From contig NZ_BCST01000006.1 in the NCBI RefSeq assembly GCF_001571005.1, forward strand, positions 248,001 through 312,000: DNA of 64,000 bases, written 5' to 3'. A program made the position numbers and the translations under genes. Of the stretch, positions 52,715-61,697 are shown piece by piece (the stretch's first letter is position 1; every line of letters starts with the position of its first letter). Source of the DNA: Herbiconiux solani NBRC 106740 (GTDB lineage Bacteria; Actinomycetota; Actinomycetes; Actinomycetales; Microbacteriaceae). The notes beneath the pieces were generated by a model. It worked only from the letters and a program-made list of their open reading frames with translations, made no database searches and was not told the DNA's origin.

Positions 52715-53686
52715 CTAGCGCACCGGCTTCTTGCGGATCGCGAAGGCGACGACGCCGCCCAGCATCATCAGCGCGACGGCGCCGATGGCGAGCGGGGCCG
52801 CCTCGGAGCCGGTCTCGGCCAGTGCGCCCGTGTTCGACACCTGGGCCGAAGCCGGGGTGCTGGGAACCGACGGCACGACGGCGGCGGGGGTCGCCGGCGT
52901 GGTGGCGACCGGGACCTCGGGGGTGGGGGTCGGGGTCGGGGTCTCGACGACGGCCTTCAGGCACTTCTGCACCGAGACGGTGCCGGAGCTGGTCTGCTCG
53001 GTCACGGCATCGGTGACGGTCGCGGTGTACTCCATGCCGGAGGGAATGCCCTCGAAGGTGACGGTTCCGGGCTTGTCGAGCGAGCGGGACTGCACCGCGG
53101 TGCCGGTCGCATCGGCGATGGTCACGTCGAAGCCGTGCTTCTCGTCACCGCCGGCGACGACGGTGATGGTGCCGTTTCCGACACCGGTCACCGGGTCACA
53201 GCTGGTGACGGCGCTCGAGACGGTGACGACGGGCGGCACCGGGGGAGTGGTGGGAGGCGTGGTCGGCGGCGTCGTGGGCGGCGTGGTCGGCGGCACGCAC
53301 GGGGTCGAGCTGCCCTTCTCTGTGACCGAGTAGCCCTTCGAGCCGTTCGGGTCGTCCGAGGTCTTGATGGCGACCACGTAGTCGTGCGCGACCGTGCGGT
53401 CGGCGAAGTCGTAGGTCTTCGAGAACTGGGTGTCGAACGACGTCTTCGGCTGGACGTCCTTGCCGTCGATGGTCACCGTGATGGTGTTGTCGGCGTTCGC
53501 GCTGTAGTTCGCGGTCTTCACCGAGAGGGTGTCGCAGGTCGACGACACGGTGGGGGTGTGGGCGGATGCCGGGCTCGCCACGGCGAGGCTGAGCCCCGTC
53601 GCCGCGAGGGCTGCGACGGCCAGGCCGGCCGCCAGGGTCAGGGCTCTACGGGTGAGCGGGGGTCGGGTCGAATTGTTTTCGGGCAT
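52715..53686 (-). CDS. Wall-anchored secreted protein with Pro/Thr linkers
   Basis: 323 residues. Signal peptide (1-42, RRALTLAAGLAVAALAATGLSLAVASPASA), then two small beta domains each with a Cys pair (STCDTLSV ... STPCVPP and VTSCDPVTG ... VQKCLKAV) separated by PPTT repeats, a second Pro/Thr/Val-rich linker, LAETG at 289-293, a membrane helix and an RKK tail. This is the layout of a class E sortase substrate. The folded domains are not recognised. A LuxR regulator gene lies upstream on the same strand. Confidence 0.85.
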   Translation of the reverse strand: MPENNSTRPPLTRRALTLAAGLAVAALAATGLSLAVASPASAHTPTVSSTCDTLSVKTANYSANADNTITVTIDGKDVQPKTSFDTQFSKTYDFADRTVAHDYVVAIKTSDDPNGSKGYSVTEKGSSTPCVPPTTPPTTPPTTPPTTPPVPPVVTVSSAVTSCDPVTGVGNGTITVVAGGDEKHGFDVTIADATGTAVQSRSLDKPGTVTFEGIPSGMEYTATVTDAVTEQTSSGTVSVQKCLKAVVETPTPTPTPEVPVATTPATPAAVVPSVPSTPASAQVSNTGALAETGSEAAPLAIGAVALMMLGGVVAFAIRKKPVR

Positions 53687-53812
53687 GCCGAAGTTGTCCT
53701 CTCGATCAGAGATCGACGCTGCGGGTGACAGCAGTCGGGAGGGCTGCGGGGAATGGCAGCGCTCCGTTCCACATTCGCAGGCCTCACCCGGATCGGATGG
53801 GTCGCCGAGGGG

Positions 53813-55447
53813 TTAGATCGAGGGTGACCGGTGGGTGATCCCGAGGCGATGCCCCATCTGGATCGCCTCATCCCGGGAGGCCACGCCCAGCTTCCGGTAG
53901 ATGTGTCGGAGGTGGGTCTTCATCGTATTCGGCGAGATGAAGAGTTCCTGCGAGAGTTCCCGGGCCGTCCTCCCCTCGCCGAGCGCGACCAGGATCTGGT
54001 GCTCCCGCTCGCTCAGCCGCAGCACCGGCTCGGCCGCCGACTCGAAGGTGGCGCCGAGCTCGTCCAGGAGCGCCACGACCGCCGCGGGCTGAGGGCGCGT
54101 CCGGGCCGAGGCCAGGAGCGGCACGAGCTGGGCGAGCGGCAGGTGGAGGAAGGCCCGCCGGATGCCGCTCTCGGCGCCGAGGGCGAGCGCGTAGTCGAGG
54201 CTCGTCGCGCTGCCGACCGCGTCGCCGAGGGCCGCGCGAGCGGTGGTGTCGATCAGCAGCACGTCGATCAGCGTGCCGCGCGCATGCCCGTCGCCGAGCC
54301 GGATGCACTCCTCGATCTCCTCGATCGCCTCCTGATACTGCCCCTGGCTGAGCTGCAGCCAGCCGAGGTAACGGCCCGAGCAGAAGACGTGGCGGGCATC
54401 CGTCGTCCGACCCGCGACGGGGTCGACGGCGTGCGGGCGGCGGAGGCCGATCTCGATGCCGAGGCGCACCCCGTAGGAGAGGGCGTCGAGGAGGATGGCG
54501 TCCTCCCACTTGCGCGAGAGCTGCCGCGCCAGGCGGAGCGACTCGAGCGCGTCGGTGTAGCGGCGGAGGAGCAGCAGACGGGTCGCGGTGAAGACCGCGG
54601 TGTAGGCGCGCCACTCGCTGCCCGTCGAGAGGCGTTCGAGCAGCGGCACGACCTCTCCGGCCGCGTCGAGCCGGCCCCGGTCGAGGAGGGTGAGGGCGTG
54701 GGCGAACAGTGCCGGCGCCATCGCGGTCGACTCGGCCAGCGGGATCTCGCTCGGATCGCTCCCGAGCTCGGTCGCCTCGGCGGCGGCCAGAGCCCGGTCG
54801 AACCAGAGGTCGGCGCGCTCGGGATTCTCGGCGATGACGGCCTGGAGACCCGCGAGTCCGTAGGCGGCGACCTGCTCTTCCGGATAGAGGGAGTCCTCGG
54901 CGAGGGCGAGGGCGGGCCCGATCGAGGAGTCGCCGGTGTCGAAGCCGGCCCGGTGCCAGTCGACCAGTGACAGCTCGAGCTGGAGTCGTGCATCCATCGC
55001 CAGCCGCCACTCGAAGGGGACGTCGTCGGTGAGGGCGAGTGCGGTGGTGAGCTCGTCGAGCTCGGCGGCCGCGCGGTCGAAGCGGCCGATGCTCCGCTGG
55101 TGCTTGGCGAAGCCGAACCGGGTCATCAGCTCGATCTCGGCCGAGACGCCCGGCGGGCGGCCGAGCGCGACGAGCCGTTGCGACTCCTTGAGGAACAGGG
55201 TGGCGCCGGCGCGTTCGACCGAGTCCGGGGAGCCGTACGACGAGGAGGCGAGGCCCAGCAGGAGCCAGGCGTCGGCCTGCCAGAGCGAATCCGGCAGGGC
55301 CTGGATGGTCTCGCGGACGCAGGACGGATCGGTGGTCACGAGGGCCGACCACTCGTCGCGCACCAGGGCCGCTGCGGCCTCGACATCGCCCGCGTCGAGG
55401 GCCTGCCGAACCGTGCGCGACCAGGCGCGCGCGCGTCGTTCAAGCAC
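53813..55447 (-). CDS. LuxR family transcriptional regulator with TPR-like sensor region
   Basis: 544 residues from GTG. Residues about 1-475 are helical repeats resembling MalT-type TPR (RAAAELDELTTALALTDDVPFEWRL, GRYLGWLQLSQGQYQEAIEEIEECIRLG). The end is a LuxR/GerE helix-turn-helix (LSEREHQILVALGEGRTARELSQELFISPNTMKTHLRHIYRKLGVASRDEAI). Unlike full MalT/LAL regulators, no N-terminal P-loop ATPase is present, so it would lack the ATP switch. It is divergent from gltX and upstream of the LAETG surface protein, a possible target. Confidence 0.88.
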   Translation of the reverse strand: MLERRARAWSRTVRQALDAGDVEAAAALVRDEWSALVTTDPSCVRETIQALPDSLWQADAWLLLGLASSSYGSPDSVERAGATLFLKESQRLVALGRPPGVSAEIELMTRFGFAKHQRSIGRFDRAAAELDELTTALALTDDVPFEWRLAMDARLQLELSLVDWHRAGFDTGDSSIGPALALAEDSLYPEEQVAAYGLAGLQAVIAENPERADLWFDRALAAAEATELGSDPSEIPLAESTAMAPALFAHALTLLDRGRLDAAGEVVPLLERLSTGSEWRAYTAVFTATRLLLLRRYTDALESLRLARQLSRKWEDAILLDALSYGVRLGIEIGLRRPHAVDPVAGRTTDARHVFCSGRYLGWLQLSQGQYQEAIEEIEECIRLGDGHARGTLIDVLLIDTTARAALGDAVGSATSLDYALALGAESGIRRAFLHLPLAQLVPLLASARTRPQPAAVVALLDELGATFESAAEPVLRLSEREHQILVALGEGRTARELSQELFISPNTMKTHLRHIYRKLGVASRDEAIQMGHRLGITHRSPSI

Positions 55448-55533
55448 GTGAGCCCCCGAATCCCCTACGCCGCACCGATGCGCGTTCTGTTGAATATAGC
55501 TCGGTGCGCCCCGCCCCGTAGAATCGGGGGGTC

Positions 55534-57057
55534 ATGAGTGCTGCTTCCTCTTCCCAGACCCATCCCTTCTCCGACGCCACCGGGGCCGATGTGCGCGTGC
55601 GGTTCTGCCCGTCGCCGACCGGCACGCCGCACGTCGGACTGGTTCGCACGGCCCTGTTCAACTGGGCCTATGCGCGGCACACGGGCGGGAAGATGGTGTT
55701 CCGGATCGAGGACACGGATGCGGCGCGCGACTCCGAGGAGAGCTTCGAGCAGATCGTCGAGGCGCTCACCTGGCTCGGCCTGAACTGGGACGAGGGGGTC
55801 GGTGTCGGGGGACCGCACGCGCCCTACCGTCAGTCCGAGCGCTACGGCATCTACCGCGAGGTGATCGCCGCGCTGCTCGAGTCGGGCCACGTCTACGAGA
55901 GCTTCTCGAACGCCGAGGAGATCGATGCCCGCAACGAGGCCGCGGGCCGGGCCAAGCAGCTCGGCTACGACAACTTCGACCGCGACTTGTCGGAGGAGCA
56001 GAAGGCCGCCTTCCGTGCCGAGGGCCGCTCGCCCGCGCTCCGCCTGCGGGTGCCGGACACGGATCTCTCGTTCGACGACCTGGTGCGCGGCGAGATCACC
56101 TTCCCGGCCGGCTCCTTCACCGACTTCGTGATCGTGCGGCCCAACGGGCACCCGCTCTACACGCTCGTCAACCCGGTCGACGACGCGTTGATGGGCATCA
56201 CTCACGTGCTGCGCGGCGAAGACCTGCTCTCCTCCACCCCGCGGCAGATCGCGCAGTACCACGCGCTGATCGACATCGGCGTGACCACGTTCGTGCCGCG
56301 CTTCGGGCACCTTCCCTACGTGATGGGCGAGGGCAACAAGAAGCTCTCCAAGCGCGACCCCGAGTCGAACCTGTTCCACCACCGCGACCGGGGCTTCATC
56401 CCCGAGGGGCTCGTCAACTACCTGGCACTGCTCGGCTGGTCGCTCGCGCCTGACCGCGACGTCTTCTCGCTCGAGGAGATGGTCGCGGCCTTCGACGTCG
56501 TCGACGTGCTGCCCAACCCGGCGCGCTTCGACCTGAAGAAGGCGGAGTCGATCAACGGCGACCACATCCGGCTGCTCGACGTCGCGGACTTCGCGGCCCG
56601 GCTCGTGCCGTACCTCGAGACCGCCGGCATCGTGACCGCACCGCTGACCTCGGCGCAGGAGGGCGTGCTCGCCGCCGTCGCCCCGCTGGTGCAGACCCGC
56701 ATGGCGCTGCTCGGCGAGGCGCCTGAGCTGCTCGCGCCGTTCTTCGTCGACGCCGCCGCGCTCGAGTACGCTCCGGATGCGCTCGCCTCGCTCCCCGAGA
56801 ACGCCGGCCTCGTGCTCGCCGCCGCGATCAACGGTCTCGAAGAGGTGCCGCTGTCGGAGTGGGATGCCGCGACCATCCAGGCCGCGCTCGTCTCGGCCCT
56901 GATCGAGGGCCTCGCGCTCAAGCCGCGGGTCGCCTACGGGCCGCTGCGGGTGGCCGTCTCGGGTCGCCGCGTGTCGCCGCCGCTGTTCGAATCGATGGAG
57001 ATCCTCGGCAAGGAGGAGACGATCGCGCGTCTCGACCGGCTCGTGAACGCGCGATGA
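55534..57057 (+). CDS. gltX: Glutamyl-tRNA synthetase
   Basis: 507 residues. Class I synthetase: HIGH-type motif in [21 protein letters not shown] near the N-terminus, the KLSKR loop at 270-274, and the anticodon-binding C-terminal helical region. It charges tRNA-Glu; in bacteria without GlnRS it also mischarges tRNA-Gln for later amidation, relevant since tRNA-Gln lies 4 kb downstream. A TAGAAT box sits 9 nt before the ATG. The next gene overlaps the stop by 4 bp. Confidence 0.97.
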   Translation: MSAASSSQTHPFSDATGADVRVRFCPSPTGTPHVGLVRTALFNWAYARHTGGKMVFRIEDTDAARDSEESFEQIVEALTWLGLNWDEGVGVGGPHAPYRQSERYGIYREVIAALLESGHVYESFSNAEEIDARNEAAGRAKQLGYDNFDRDLSEEQKAAFRAEGRSPALRLRVPDTDLSFDDLVRGEITFPAGSFTDFVIVRPNGHPLYTLVNPVDDALMGITHVLRGEDLLSSTPRQIAQYHALIDIGVTTFVPRFGHLPYVMGEGNKKLSKRDPESNLFHHRDRGFIPEGLVNYLALLGWSLAPDRDVFSLEEMVAAFDVVDVLPNPARFDLKKAESINGDHIRLLDVADFAARLVPYLETAGIVTAPLTSAQEGVLAAVAPLVQTRMALLGEAPELLAPFFVDAAALEYAPDALASLPENAGLVLAAAINGLEEVPLSEWDAATIQAALVSALIEGLALKPRVAYGPLRVAVSGRRVSPPLFESMEILGKEETIARLDRLVNAR

Positions 57058-58070
57058 GCGGGTCGGGCGACTCCGGCAGCTTCGGCGACGTGGCGGGCGA
57101 CCGCTACGACGTCGTCATCATCGGCGGCGGGCCGGCCGGGCTCTCGACCGGCCTCAACCTCGTGCGGGCGCGCCGGCGCGTGCTCATCCTCGACAGCAAC
57201 CGGCCACGGCACTCGGCGACGCTCGTCTCGCACGGGTTCCTGACCCGCGACGGGGTCTCGCCGCTCGAGCTGCGGGCGCTCGGCCGTGAGGAGTTCGCGG
57301 GGTACCCGACCGCCGAGTTCCACCAGGGGCTCGTCGACTCCGTGACGCCGACCGCGTCCTCGGCACCGGCGGCCTCGCCCTCCTCGTCGTCTCCGACCTC
57401 GGCCGGTGCGGACGACTTCACGATCACCTCGCGCGGCGTGCGCGGTTCGGCCGACCGGGTGGTCACCGCCCCCGTCGTCGTGCTCGCGAACGGGCTGGCC
57501 GAGACGCTGCCGGCGCTGCCGAGCATCCGGGCTTACTACGGCACGAGCCTGCACAGCTGCATCGAGTGCGACTCGTTCGAGAAGAGCGGGCAGCCGCTCG
57601 CCCTGATCGGCACGACCGCCGACCTCGCCGAGCGCGCGGTGCTGATCTCGCAGGTCACCGACGATCTCGTCGTCTTCACGAACGCGTCCCCGGATGCGGT
57701 CACGCCCGCCGAGGAGGCGGCGCTCGCCGGTCGCGGCATCGGTGTCGAGCGCCGGCCGATCGCCGACGTCGTGGGCGACCGCTCGGGCCTCACGGGTGTG
57801 GTGCTGGAGGACGGCACGACCATCCCGCGCACCGGCGGTTTCGTGCGCCCGCTCTGGAGCGTGCCGCTCGACTTCGCCGACGCCCTCGAGCTCGCGGTCG
57901 ACGGCGAGGGGCACGTCGTGGTCGACGACCGTGGCGCCACCTCGGTGCCCGGCGTCTACGCCGTGGGTGACATCACGCCTCCCGGGTCGCAGCAGCTCAT
58001 CGTGGCGGCGGGGGCCGGCGCGCGGACGGCGGCGGCGGTGAACCGGCACCTGCTGGGGCCGCTGCTCTAG
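57054..58070 (+). CDS. Thioredoxin-reductase-like FAD-dependent oxidoreductase
   Basis: 338 residues starting at ATGA over the gltX stop. FAD motif [17 protein letters not shown]; a redox CIEC pair in [11 protein letters not shown], at the position of the CATC centre of thioredoxin reductase; C-terminal FAD block [15 protein letters not shown]. The NAD(P)-binding part has [13 protein letters not shown], departing from the usual GGGxSA. A Ser/Pro/Ala-rich insert ([16 protein letters not shown]) lies in the FAD domain. The partner thiol protein is unknown; coupling to gltX probably has no functional meaning. Confidence 0.85.
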   Translation: MSGSGDSGSFGDVAGDRYDVVIIGGGPAGLSTGLNLVRARRRVLILDSNRPRHSATLVSHGFLTRDGVSPLELRALGREEFAGYPTAEFHQGLVDSVTPTASSAPAASPSSSSPTSAGADDFTITSRGVRGSADRVVTAPVVVLANGLAETLPALPSIRAYYGTSLHSCIECDSFEKSGQPLALIGTTADLAERAVLISQVTDDLVVFTNASPDAVTPAEEAALAGRGIGVERRPIADVVGDRSGLTGVVLEDGTTIPRTGGFVRPLWSVPLDFADALELAVDGEGHVVVDDRGATSVPGVYAVGDITPPGSQQLIVAAGAGARTAAAVNRHLLGPLL

Positions 58071-58134
58071 CCCTCGCGCTGTCTCCCTCGCGCTGTCTTC
58101 CTCAGGGCTGTCGGCCTCGCGCCGGTGCGGGGCT

Positions 58135-58140
58135 TATGGT
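58135..58140 (+). promoter_or_regulatory. Predicted leaderless -10 box of the DedA gene
   Basis: TATGGT ends exactly 6 nt before ATG 58147. Confidence 0.5.
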
Positions 58141-58146
58141 CGAGTC

Positions 58147-58818
58147 ATGGCGCATGCGGACCTCTTCAACCTTCAGGAGACGATCCAGGGGGCGGGCGGC
58201 TGGGGGCTGCTCGTCGTGTGCGCGATCATCTTCGCCGAGACGGGCCTCTTGATCGGCTTCTTCCTGCCGGGTGACACCCTGCTGTTCTTCACCGGCCTGC
58301 TCACCTTCACGGGAGCCATCCCGCTGCCGCTGCCCGTGGTCATCCTGGCCGTCTTCGCCGCCGCCTTCCTCGGCGACCAGGTCGGGTTCGTGATCGGCCG
58401 GAGGGCGGGGCCCGGCATCTTCGAGCGGCGCGACTCGGGGTTCTTCAGCCGCAAGAACGTCGAGCGCACGCAGGGCTTCTTCGACCGGTTCGGCGGCTGG
58501 GCGGTCACGATCGCGCGGTTCGTCGCCGTCGTGCGCACCTTCGCTCCCGTCGCGGCCGGCGTCGGCAAGATGCGGTACTCGCACTTCGTCGGGTTCAACG
58601 CGCTGGGAGCCGCGATCTGGGCGACGCTGATCATCGGGGTCGGCTACGCGCTCGGGAACATCCCCGAGGTGGCCACGGTCGTGGAGCAGTACATGGAGTG
58701 GGTGCTGATCGGGCTCGTCGTGATCACGGTCGGGTCGGGTGTCGTGGCGTACCTGCGGCAGCGAGGTCGGGCGCGGAAGGAGAAGGCGGCGGGGGCTTCG
58801 GGGTCTTCCGGGGACTGA
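58147..58818 (+). CDS. DedA family membrane protein
   Basis: 223 residues. DedA/SNARE-associated domain: FAETGLLIGFFLPGDTLLFFTGLL, GDQVGFVIGRRAGPGIF, FFDRFGGWAVTIARFVAVVRTFAPVAAGVGKMRYSHFVGFNALGAAIWA. The family is connected with lipid scrambling/flippase activity and membrane homeostasis. A short basic tail (RQRGRARKEKAAG) ends the protein. Confidence 0.93.
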   Translation: MAHADLFNLQETIQGAGGWGLLVVCAIIFAETGLLIGFFLPGDTLLFFTGLLTFTGAIPLPLPVVILAVFAAAFLGDQVGFVIGRRAGPGIFERRDSGFFSRKNVERTQGFFDRFGGWAVTIARFVAVVRTFAPVAAGVGKMRYSHFVGFNALGAAIWATLIIGVGYALGNIPEVATVVEQYMEWVLIGLVVITVGSGVVAYLRQRGRARKEKAAGASGSSGD

Positions 58819-58836
58819 GGCCACCAGCGCCGCGGG

Positions 58837-59316
58837 TCAGAGCAGCTTCAGCTTCTTGACGATGCCGTCGACCGTCTCGCGCGGGCCCACGATGCTGATC
58901 GCGCACACCTCGAGATCCTCCGGCTGCGTGCCGGCGAGTTCGGCCAAGTACTCGTCGTAGACCCGGTTGGTCTGGGCCGAGAGTGGCATGTCGGCCACCC
59001 ACACGCCCGTGGCGGCGACCGCCTTGGCGCGCGTGTTGGCGAGCCGCTCGGCCGTGGCGCCCAGCACCGTGCATCCGGCCCAGGCGAGGCCCGGATGCGG
59101 GTAGCCGCTCGCGTCGGGGCCGCCCGGTCCCTGCATCCCCTCGATCGCCTCGCCCGTCGCGGCGGCGATGCAGGCAACGGCGTTGACCATGCGGCCCGCG
59201 GGCAGTGCGCTGTCGACGACGATCGCCCACTTCAGGCGCGCCGAGCGGGTGGGTTCGCTCGTGACGATCTCGTCGGGGGCGTAGGCGGGGATGTCGGGCA
59301 GGGACTCTTCTGGCAC
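58837..59316 (-). CDS. DUF2000 family protein
   Basis: 159 residues from GTG 59316. The family core is seen in RLKWAIVVDSALPAGRMVNAVACIAAATGEA, GLAWAGCTVLGATAERLANTRAKA and VYDEYLAELAGTQPEDLEV. Function unknown; the fold is related to peptidyl-tRNA hydrolase 2-like proteins. An upstream in-frame ATG (about 59376) would place the divergent operator inside the gene. It is divergent from an Lrp/AsnC regulator that may control it. Confidence 0.82.
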   Translation of the reverse strand: MPEESLPDIPAYAPDEIVTSEPTRSARLKWAIVVDSALPAGRMVNAVACIAAATGEAIEGMQGPGGPDASGYPHPGLAWAGCTVLGATAERLANTRAKAVAATGVWVADMPLSAQTNRVYDEYLAELAGTQPEDLEVCAISIVGPRETVDGIVKKLKLL

Positions 59317-59353
59317 GGCGGTCTTCTTTCGATCGGATGGAGAACAGAATCCT

Positions 59354-59367
59354 ATGCACACATGCAT
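59354..59367. promoter_or_regulatory. Palindrome between DUF2000 and Lrp/AsnC genes
   Basis: ATGCA and TGCAT, perfect 5-bp arms with a CACA centre, lie midway between the divergent starts. A candidate Lrp/AsnC operator. Confidence 0.4.
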
Positions 59368-59411
59368 CTGCGCTACCGTGGTCCCGTACTTAATCCTGCT
59401 GGAGGTGCCGA

Positions 59412-59873
59412 ATGGCGATGCTCGACGAACTAGATACGGCCATCCTGCGCGAACTGCAGGCGGATGCACGGCGCACGAACCGCGACATCGCCGCGGCCGT
59501 CGGCGTCTCGCCCACCACGGCCCTCGACCGCACGCGCTCGCTGCGGGAACGCGGGGTGATCCGCGGGGCGGCGCTCGAGGTCGACCTGCCCTCGATCGGG
59601 CGGCCGGTGCAGGCGATGATCGCGGTGCGCATCCGTCCGCCGTCGCGGCGGAACATCGAGGGCTTCCGCAACTGGGTCAGCGCCCTGCCCGACACGCTCG
59701 GGGTGTTTGTGACCTCGGGCAACGAGGACTTCCTGGTGCACGTCGCCGTGCCCGACAACGACAGCCTCTACGCCTTCGTGATCGACCGCCTGACGGAGCG
59801 GCCCGAGGTGGCCGACGTGCGCACGTCGGTCGTGTACGAGCACCTGCAGAACCGGGGCATCCGCCCGGTCTGA
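59412..59873 (+). CDS. Lrp/AsnC family transcriptional regulator
   Basis: 153 residues. N-terminal helix-turn-helix (LDELDTAILRELQADARRTNRDIAAAVGVSPTTALDRTRSLRERGVIRG) and C-terminal RAM/ligand domain (VQAMIAVRIRPPSRRNIEGFRNWV ... FVTSGNEDFLVHVAVPDNDSLYAFVIDRL). GGAGGT precedes the ATG. Its likely targets are itself and the divergent DUF2000 gene. Confidence 0.95.
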   Translation: MAMLDELDTAILRELQADARRTNRDIAAAVGVSPTTALDRTRSLRERGVIRGAALEVDLPSIGRPVQAMIAVRIRPPSRRNIEGFRNWVSALPDTLGVFVTSGNEDFLVHVAVPDNDSLYAFVIDRLTERPEVADVRTSVVYEHLQNRGIRPV

Positions 59874-59900
59874 GTCCGCCGCCGGCCTCGTGCAGCCGGG

Positions 59901-60266
59901 TCAGGCAGGGTTCTGGATGATGGTGAGTTGGGTGCCGTCGAGGTCGATCAGGAACCCGGCGCGCTGGCCCCAGGGCTGCACGCGCACGGGGTGGAGGCGG
60001 GGGCTGCCCGTCGTCCGCTCGTCGACGCCGGCGGCACGGATCGCGGCGTACAGCGCATCGAGGTCGTCGACCCGCACGGTGCACCGGAAGGAGCTCTCCT
60101 CGGGGACGAGCTCGGGGTGCGGGAAGAACTCCAGTTGCAGGTCACCGCGGCGGAGGATCAGCCACCCGTCGTCCCGATGCGCGACCTCGAACCCGAAGCC
60201 GCCGTAGAACGCCGTCGTGGCATCGAAGTCCCGCGACGGGAGGTTCGGGACGGCGCGATCGACCAT
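59901..60266 (-). CDS. VOC family (bleomycin-resistance-like) protein
   Basis: 121 residues, usual size for the bleomycin-binding subgroup. Two beta-alpha-beta-beta-beta modules: AVPNLPSRDFDATTAFYGGFGFEVAHRDDGWLILRRGDLQLEFFPHP and VDDLDALYAAIRAAGVD ... QPWGQRAGFLIDLDGTQLTIIQ. It may sequester a glycopeptide or be an enzyme of the same fold. Confidence 0.9.
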   Translation of the reverse strand: MVDRAVPNLPSRDFDATTAFYGGFGFEVAHRDDGWLILRRGDLQLEFFPHPELVPEESSFRCTVRVDDLDALYAAIRAAGVDERTTGSPRLHPVRVQPWGQRAGFLIDLDGTQLTIIQNPA

Positions 60267-60272
60267 GCGGCC

Positions 60273-60278
60273 AGGCTA
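60273..60278 (-). promoter_or_regulatory. Predicted leaderless -10 box of the VOC gene
   Basis: Minus-strand TAGCCT ends 6 nt before ATG 60266. Confidence 0.5.
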
Positions 60279-60338
60279 CCCACCGTCGTCCCGGCCCGTC
60301 GAGCATCCCGTGCCGCGGCGACGGCGGAGTGGGCGGCG

Positions 60339-60935
60339 TCAGATCGGGGGCTGGGGGTCGTACTGGATGCCGCGGCGCACCTCGACGGCACGGTCGCGAC
60401 CGGCCAGGCGGTCGACGAGGTGGAGGGCCATGTCGATTCCGGCCGAGACGCCGGAGGCCGTGATGAGGTCGCCGTCGTCGACGAAACGGTCGTCGCCCCG
60501 CACATCCGCGGTCGGCTCGAGCTCGGCCAAAAGGTCGAGCGACCCCCAGTGCGTGGTGGCGGGACGGCCGGCGAGCAGGCCGGCGGCGGCGTAGACCAGG
60601 GAGCCGGTGCAGACGCTCGTCATCAGCGGCACGGTCTCGCGCTGGGCGCGCACCCAGGCGAGCTCGGCCGGATCGGCCAGCCGTGGCCGCGTGCCCCGCC
60701 CGCCCGGGTAGACGAGCACCTCGAGCGGCGGTGCCTGGGCGAGCACCGTGTCGGGCAGCATCCGCAAGCCTTTCGCGCAGGTGACGGGCCCGGGGTCGGC
60801 CGCGAGCATCCTGACCTCGTAGCCGTCTTCGGGGTGATTACGGGTCCAGTAGGAGAGCACCTCCCACGGGCCGACGGCGTCGAGTTCTTCGACGTTCTCG
60901 AACAGCAGGATGCCGATCGTCTTCACGCTGGTCAT
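60339..60935 (-). CDS. DJ-1/PfpI family protein
   Basis: 198 residues from ATG 60935. Glutamine-amidotransferase-like fold with the nucleophile Cys in LMTSVCTGSLVYAAAGLLAG, an N-terminal TIGILLFENVEELDAVGPWEV, and C-terminal LITASGVSAGIDMALHLVDRLAG. These features match the isonitrile-hydratase-like (InhA) branch or AraC-type sensor domains; no helix-turn-helix follows here. TAGCGT lies 7 nt before the ATG. Confidence 0.9.
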   Translation of the reverse strand: MTSVKTIGILLFENVEELDAVGPWEVLSYWTRNHPEDGYEVRMLAADPGPVTCAKGLRMLPDTVLAQAPPLEVLVYPGGRGTRPRLADPAELAWVRAQRETVPLMTSVCTGSLVYAAAGLLAGRPATTHWGSLDLLAELEPTADVRGDDRFVDDGDLITASGVSAGIDMALHLVDRLAGRDRAVEVRRGIQYDPQPPI

Positions 60936-61046
60936 GCCCACCACGCTAGTGCCGGCCACCGACGGCACGCCGAGCTGAGGCGATTTGGGCGAGCGCGGTT
61001 CGATGGGCTAAAGTAAACAGTCGGCTCGGGCTGAGGCTCGGATCGG

Positions 61047-61118
61047 TGGGGTATGGTGTAATTGGCAACACGGCTGATTCTGGTTCAGTTGTTCTTGGTT
61101 CGAGTCCAGGTACCCCAG
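61047..61118 (+). tRNA. tRNA-Gln (anticodon CTG)
   Basis: Complete cloverleaf: 7-bp acceptor stem TGGGGTA/TACCCCA, D-arm GTGT/ACAC, anticodon stem GCTGA/TCAGT with loop TTCTGGT giving anticodon CTG, and T-arm CTTGG/CCAGG around TTCGAGT. Discriminator base G; the full CCA end is not encoded. A terminator follows within 10 nt. No second tRNA is adjacent. Confidence 0.96.
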
Positions 61119-61126
61119 CAAGCAAT

Positions 61127-61151
61127 GGTCCACTTCGGTGGGCCTTTTTTG
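61127..61151 (+). terminator. Rho-independent terminator after tRNA-Gln
   Basis: GGTCCAC and GTGGGCC pair (one G:T) around a TTCG tetraloop, followed by TTTTTT. Confidence 0.93.
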
Positions 61152-61196
61152 TTGCCTATTTGGTTGGGGTTGTTGGGCCTCGGTTTTGGGTGGGTG

Positions 61197-61307
61197 GGCG
61201 GCCGTGGAGCGGGTATTCCGGGCGAGCCGCAGTCCCACGTCCGCTGCGCGGACGTCCGCCAGACCCGATGCCTGCGGCTCGCCCGGAACACCCGCTCCAC
61301 GGCCGCC
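61197..61307. repeat. Large inverted repeat with 36-bp arms downstream of tRNA-Gln
   Basis: Arms 61197-61232 and 61272-61307 are reverse complements with one mismatch. Inside is a second hairpin (61237-61255, ACGTCCGC/GCGGACGT, 3-nt loop). There is no gene between 61119 and 61460; beyond this element the region to 61430 is GC-rich with short hairpin-prone segments and no other feature I can name. Confidence 0.8.
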
Positions 61308-61435
61308 GGCGCTCTGCGCGGCAAGCTGCCGGGACCCTGCGGCAATCGCCGGCGCTTCGCGCGGCGGGGTGCCGGGAGCTTTGGCGTTCGAGATCGTGCT
61401 CGGCCATCAGTGGTGTTGACGCCCTGGAAGGGGGT

Positions 61436-61451
61436 GTATCACGGGTGATAC
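61436..61451. promoter_or_regulatory. Palindromic operator of the VapBC-like operon
   Basis: GTATCAC and GTGATAC, perfect 7-bp arms with GG between. It ends 9 nt before the antitoxin ATG and overlaps the likely -10 box TACGCT (61449-61454), which lies exactly 6 nt before the ATG, predicting a leaderless, autoregulated transcript. Confidence 0.6.
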
Positions 61452-61460
61452 GCTCTTCGT

Positions 61461-61697
61461 ATGTCTACTGTCAGCGTGCGGGAGCTTCGGAATCATGGGG
61501 GGGACGTGTTGGCGCGGGTGGCTCGAGGGGAAGAGCTGGTCGTGACGAGTGATGGGGCGGCTGTGGCGGAGTTGCGGCCGGTGCGACGGCATTCGCCGTC
61601 GACGCGGCAGCTGATCGAGCGGCGGCGGCGGTTGCCGGTGGTGGATGCGGACGCCCTGCGGTCCGACATCGACGAACTGATCGATCCGTCGCTGTGA
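61461..61697 (+). CDS. Phd/YefM-type antitoxin
   Basis: 78 residues. The Phd/YefM DNA-binding fold is seen in STVSVRELRNHGGDVLARVARGEELVVTSDGAAVAELRPV; the C-terminal tail (RRRRLPVVDADALRSDIDELID) would bind the toxin. It overlaps the PIN toxin gene by 4 bp (GTGA). Confidence 0.92.
   Translation: MSTVSVRELRNHGGDVLARVARGEELVVTSDGAAVAELRPVRRHSPSTRQLIERRRRLPVVDADALRSDIDELIDPSL

Noticed and set aside
61152-61430. A second tRNA next to tRNA-Gln
   Set aside because: No T-loop consensus or cloverleaf is present; the structure there is a long inverted repeat.
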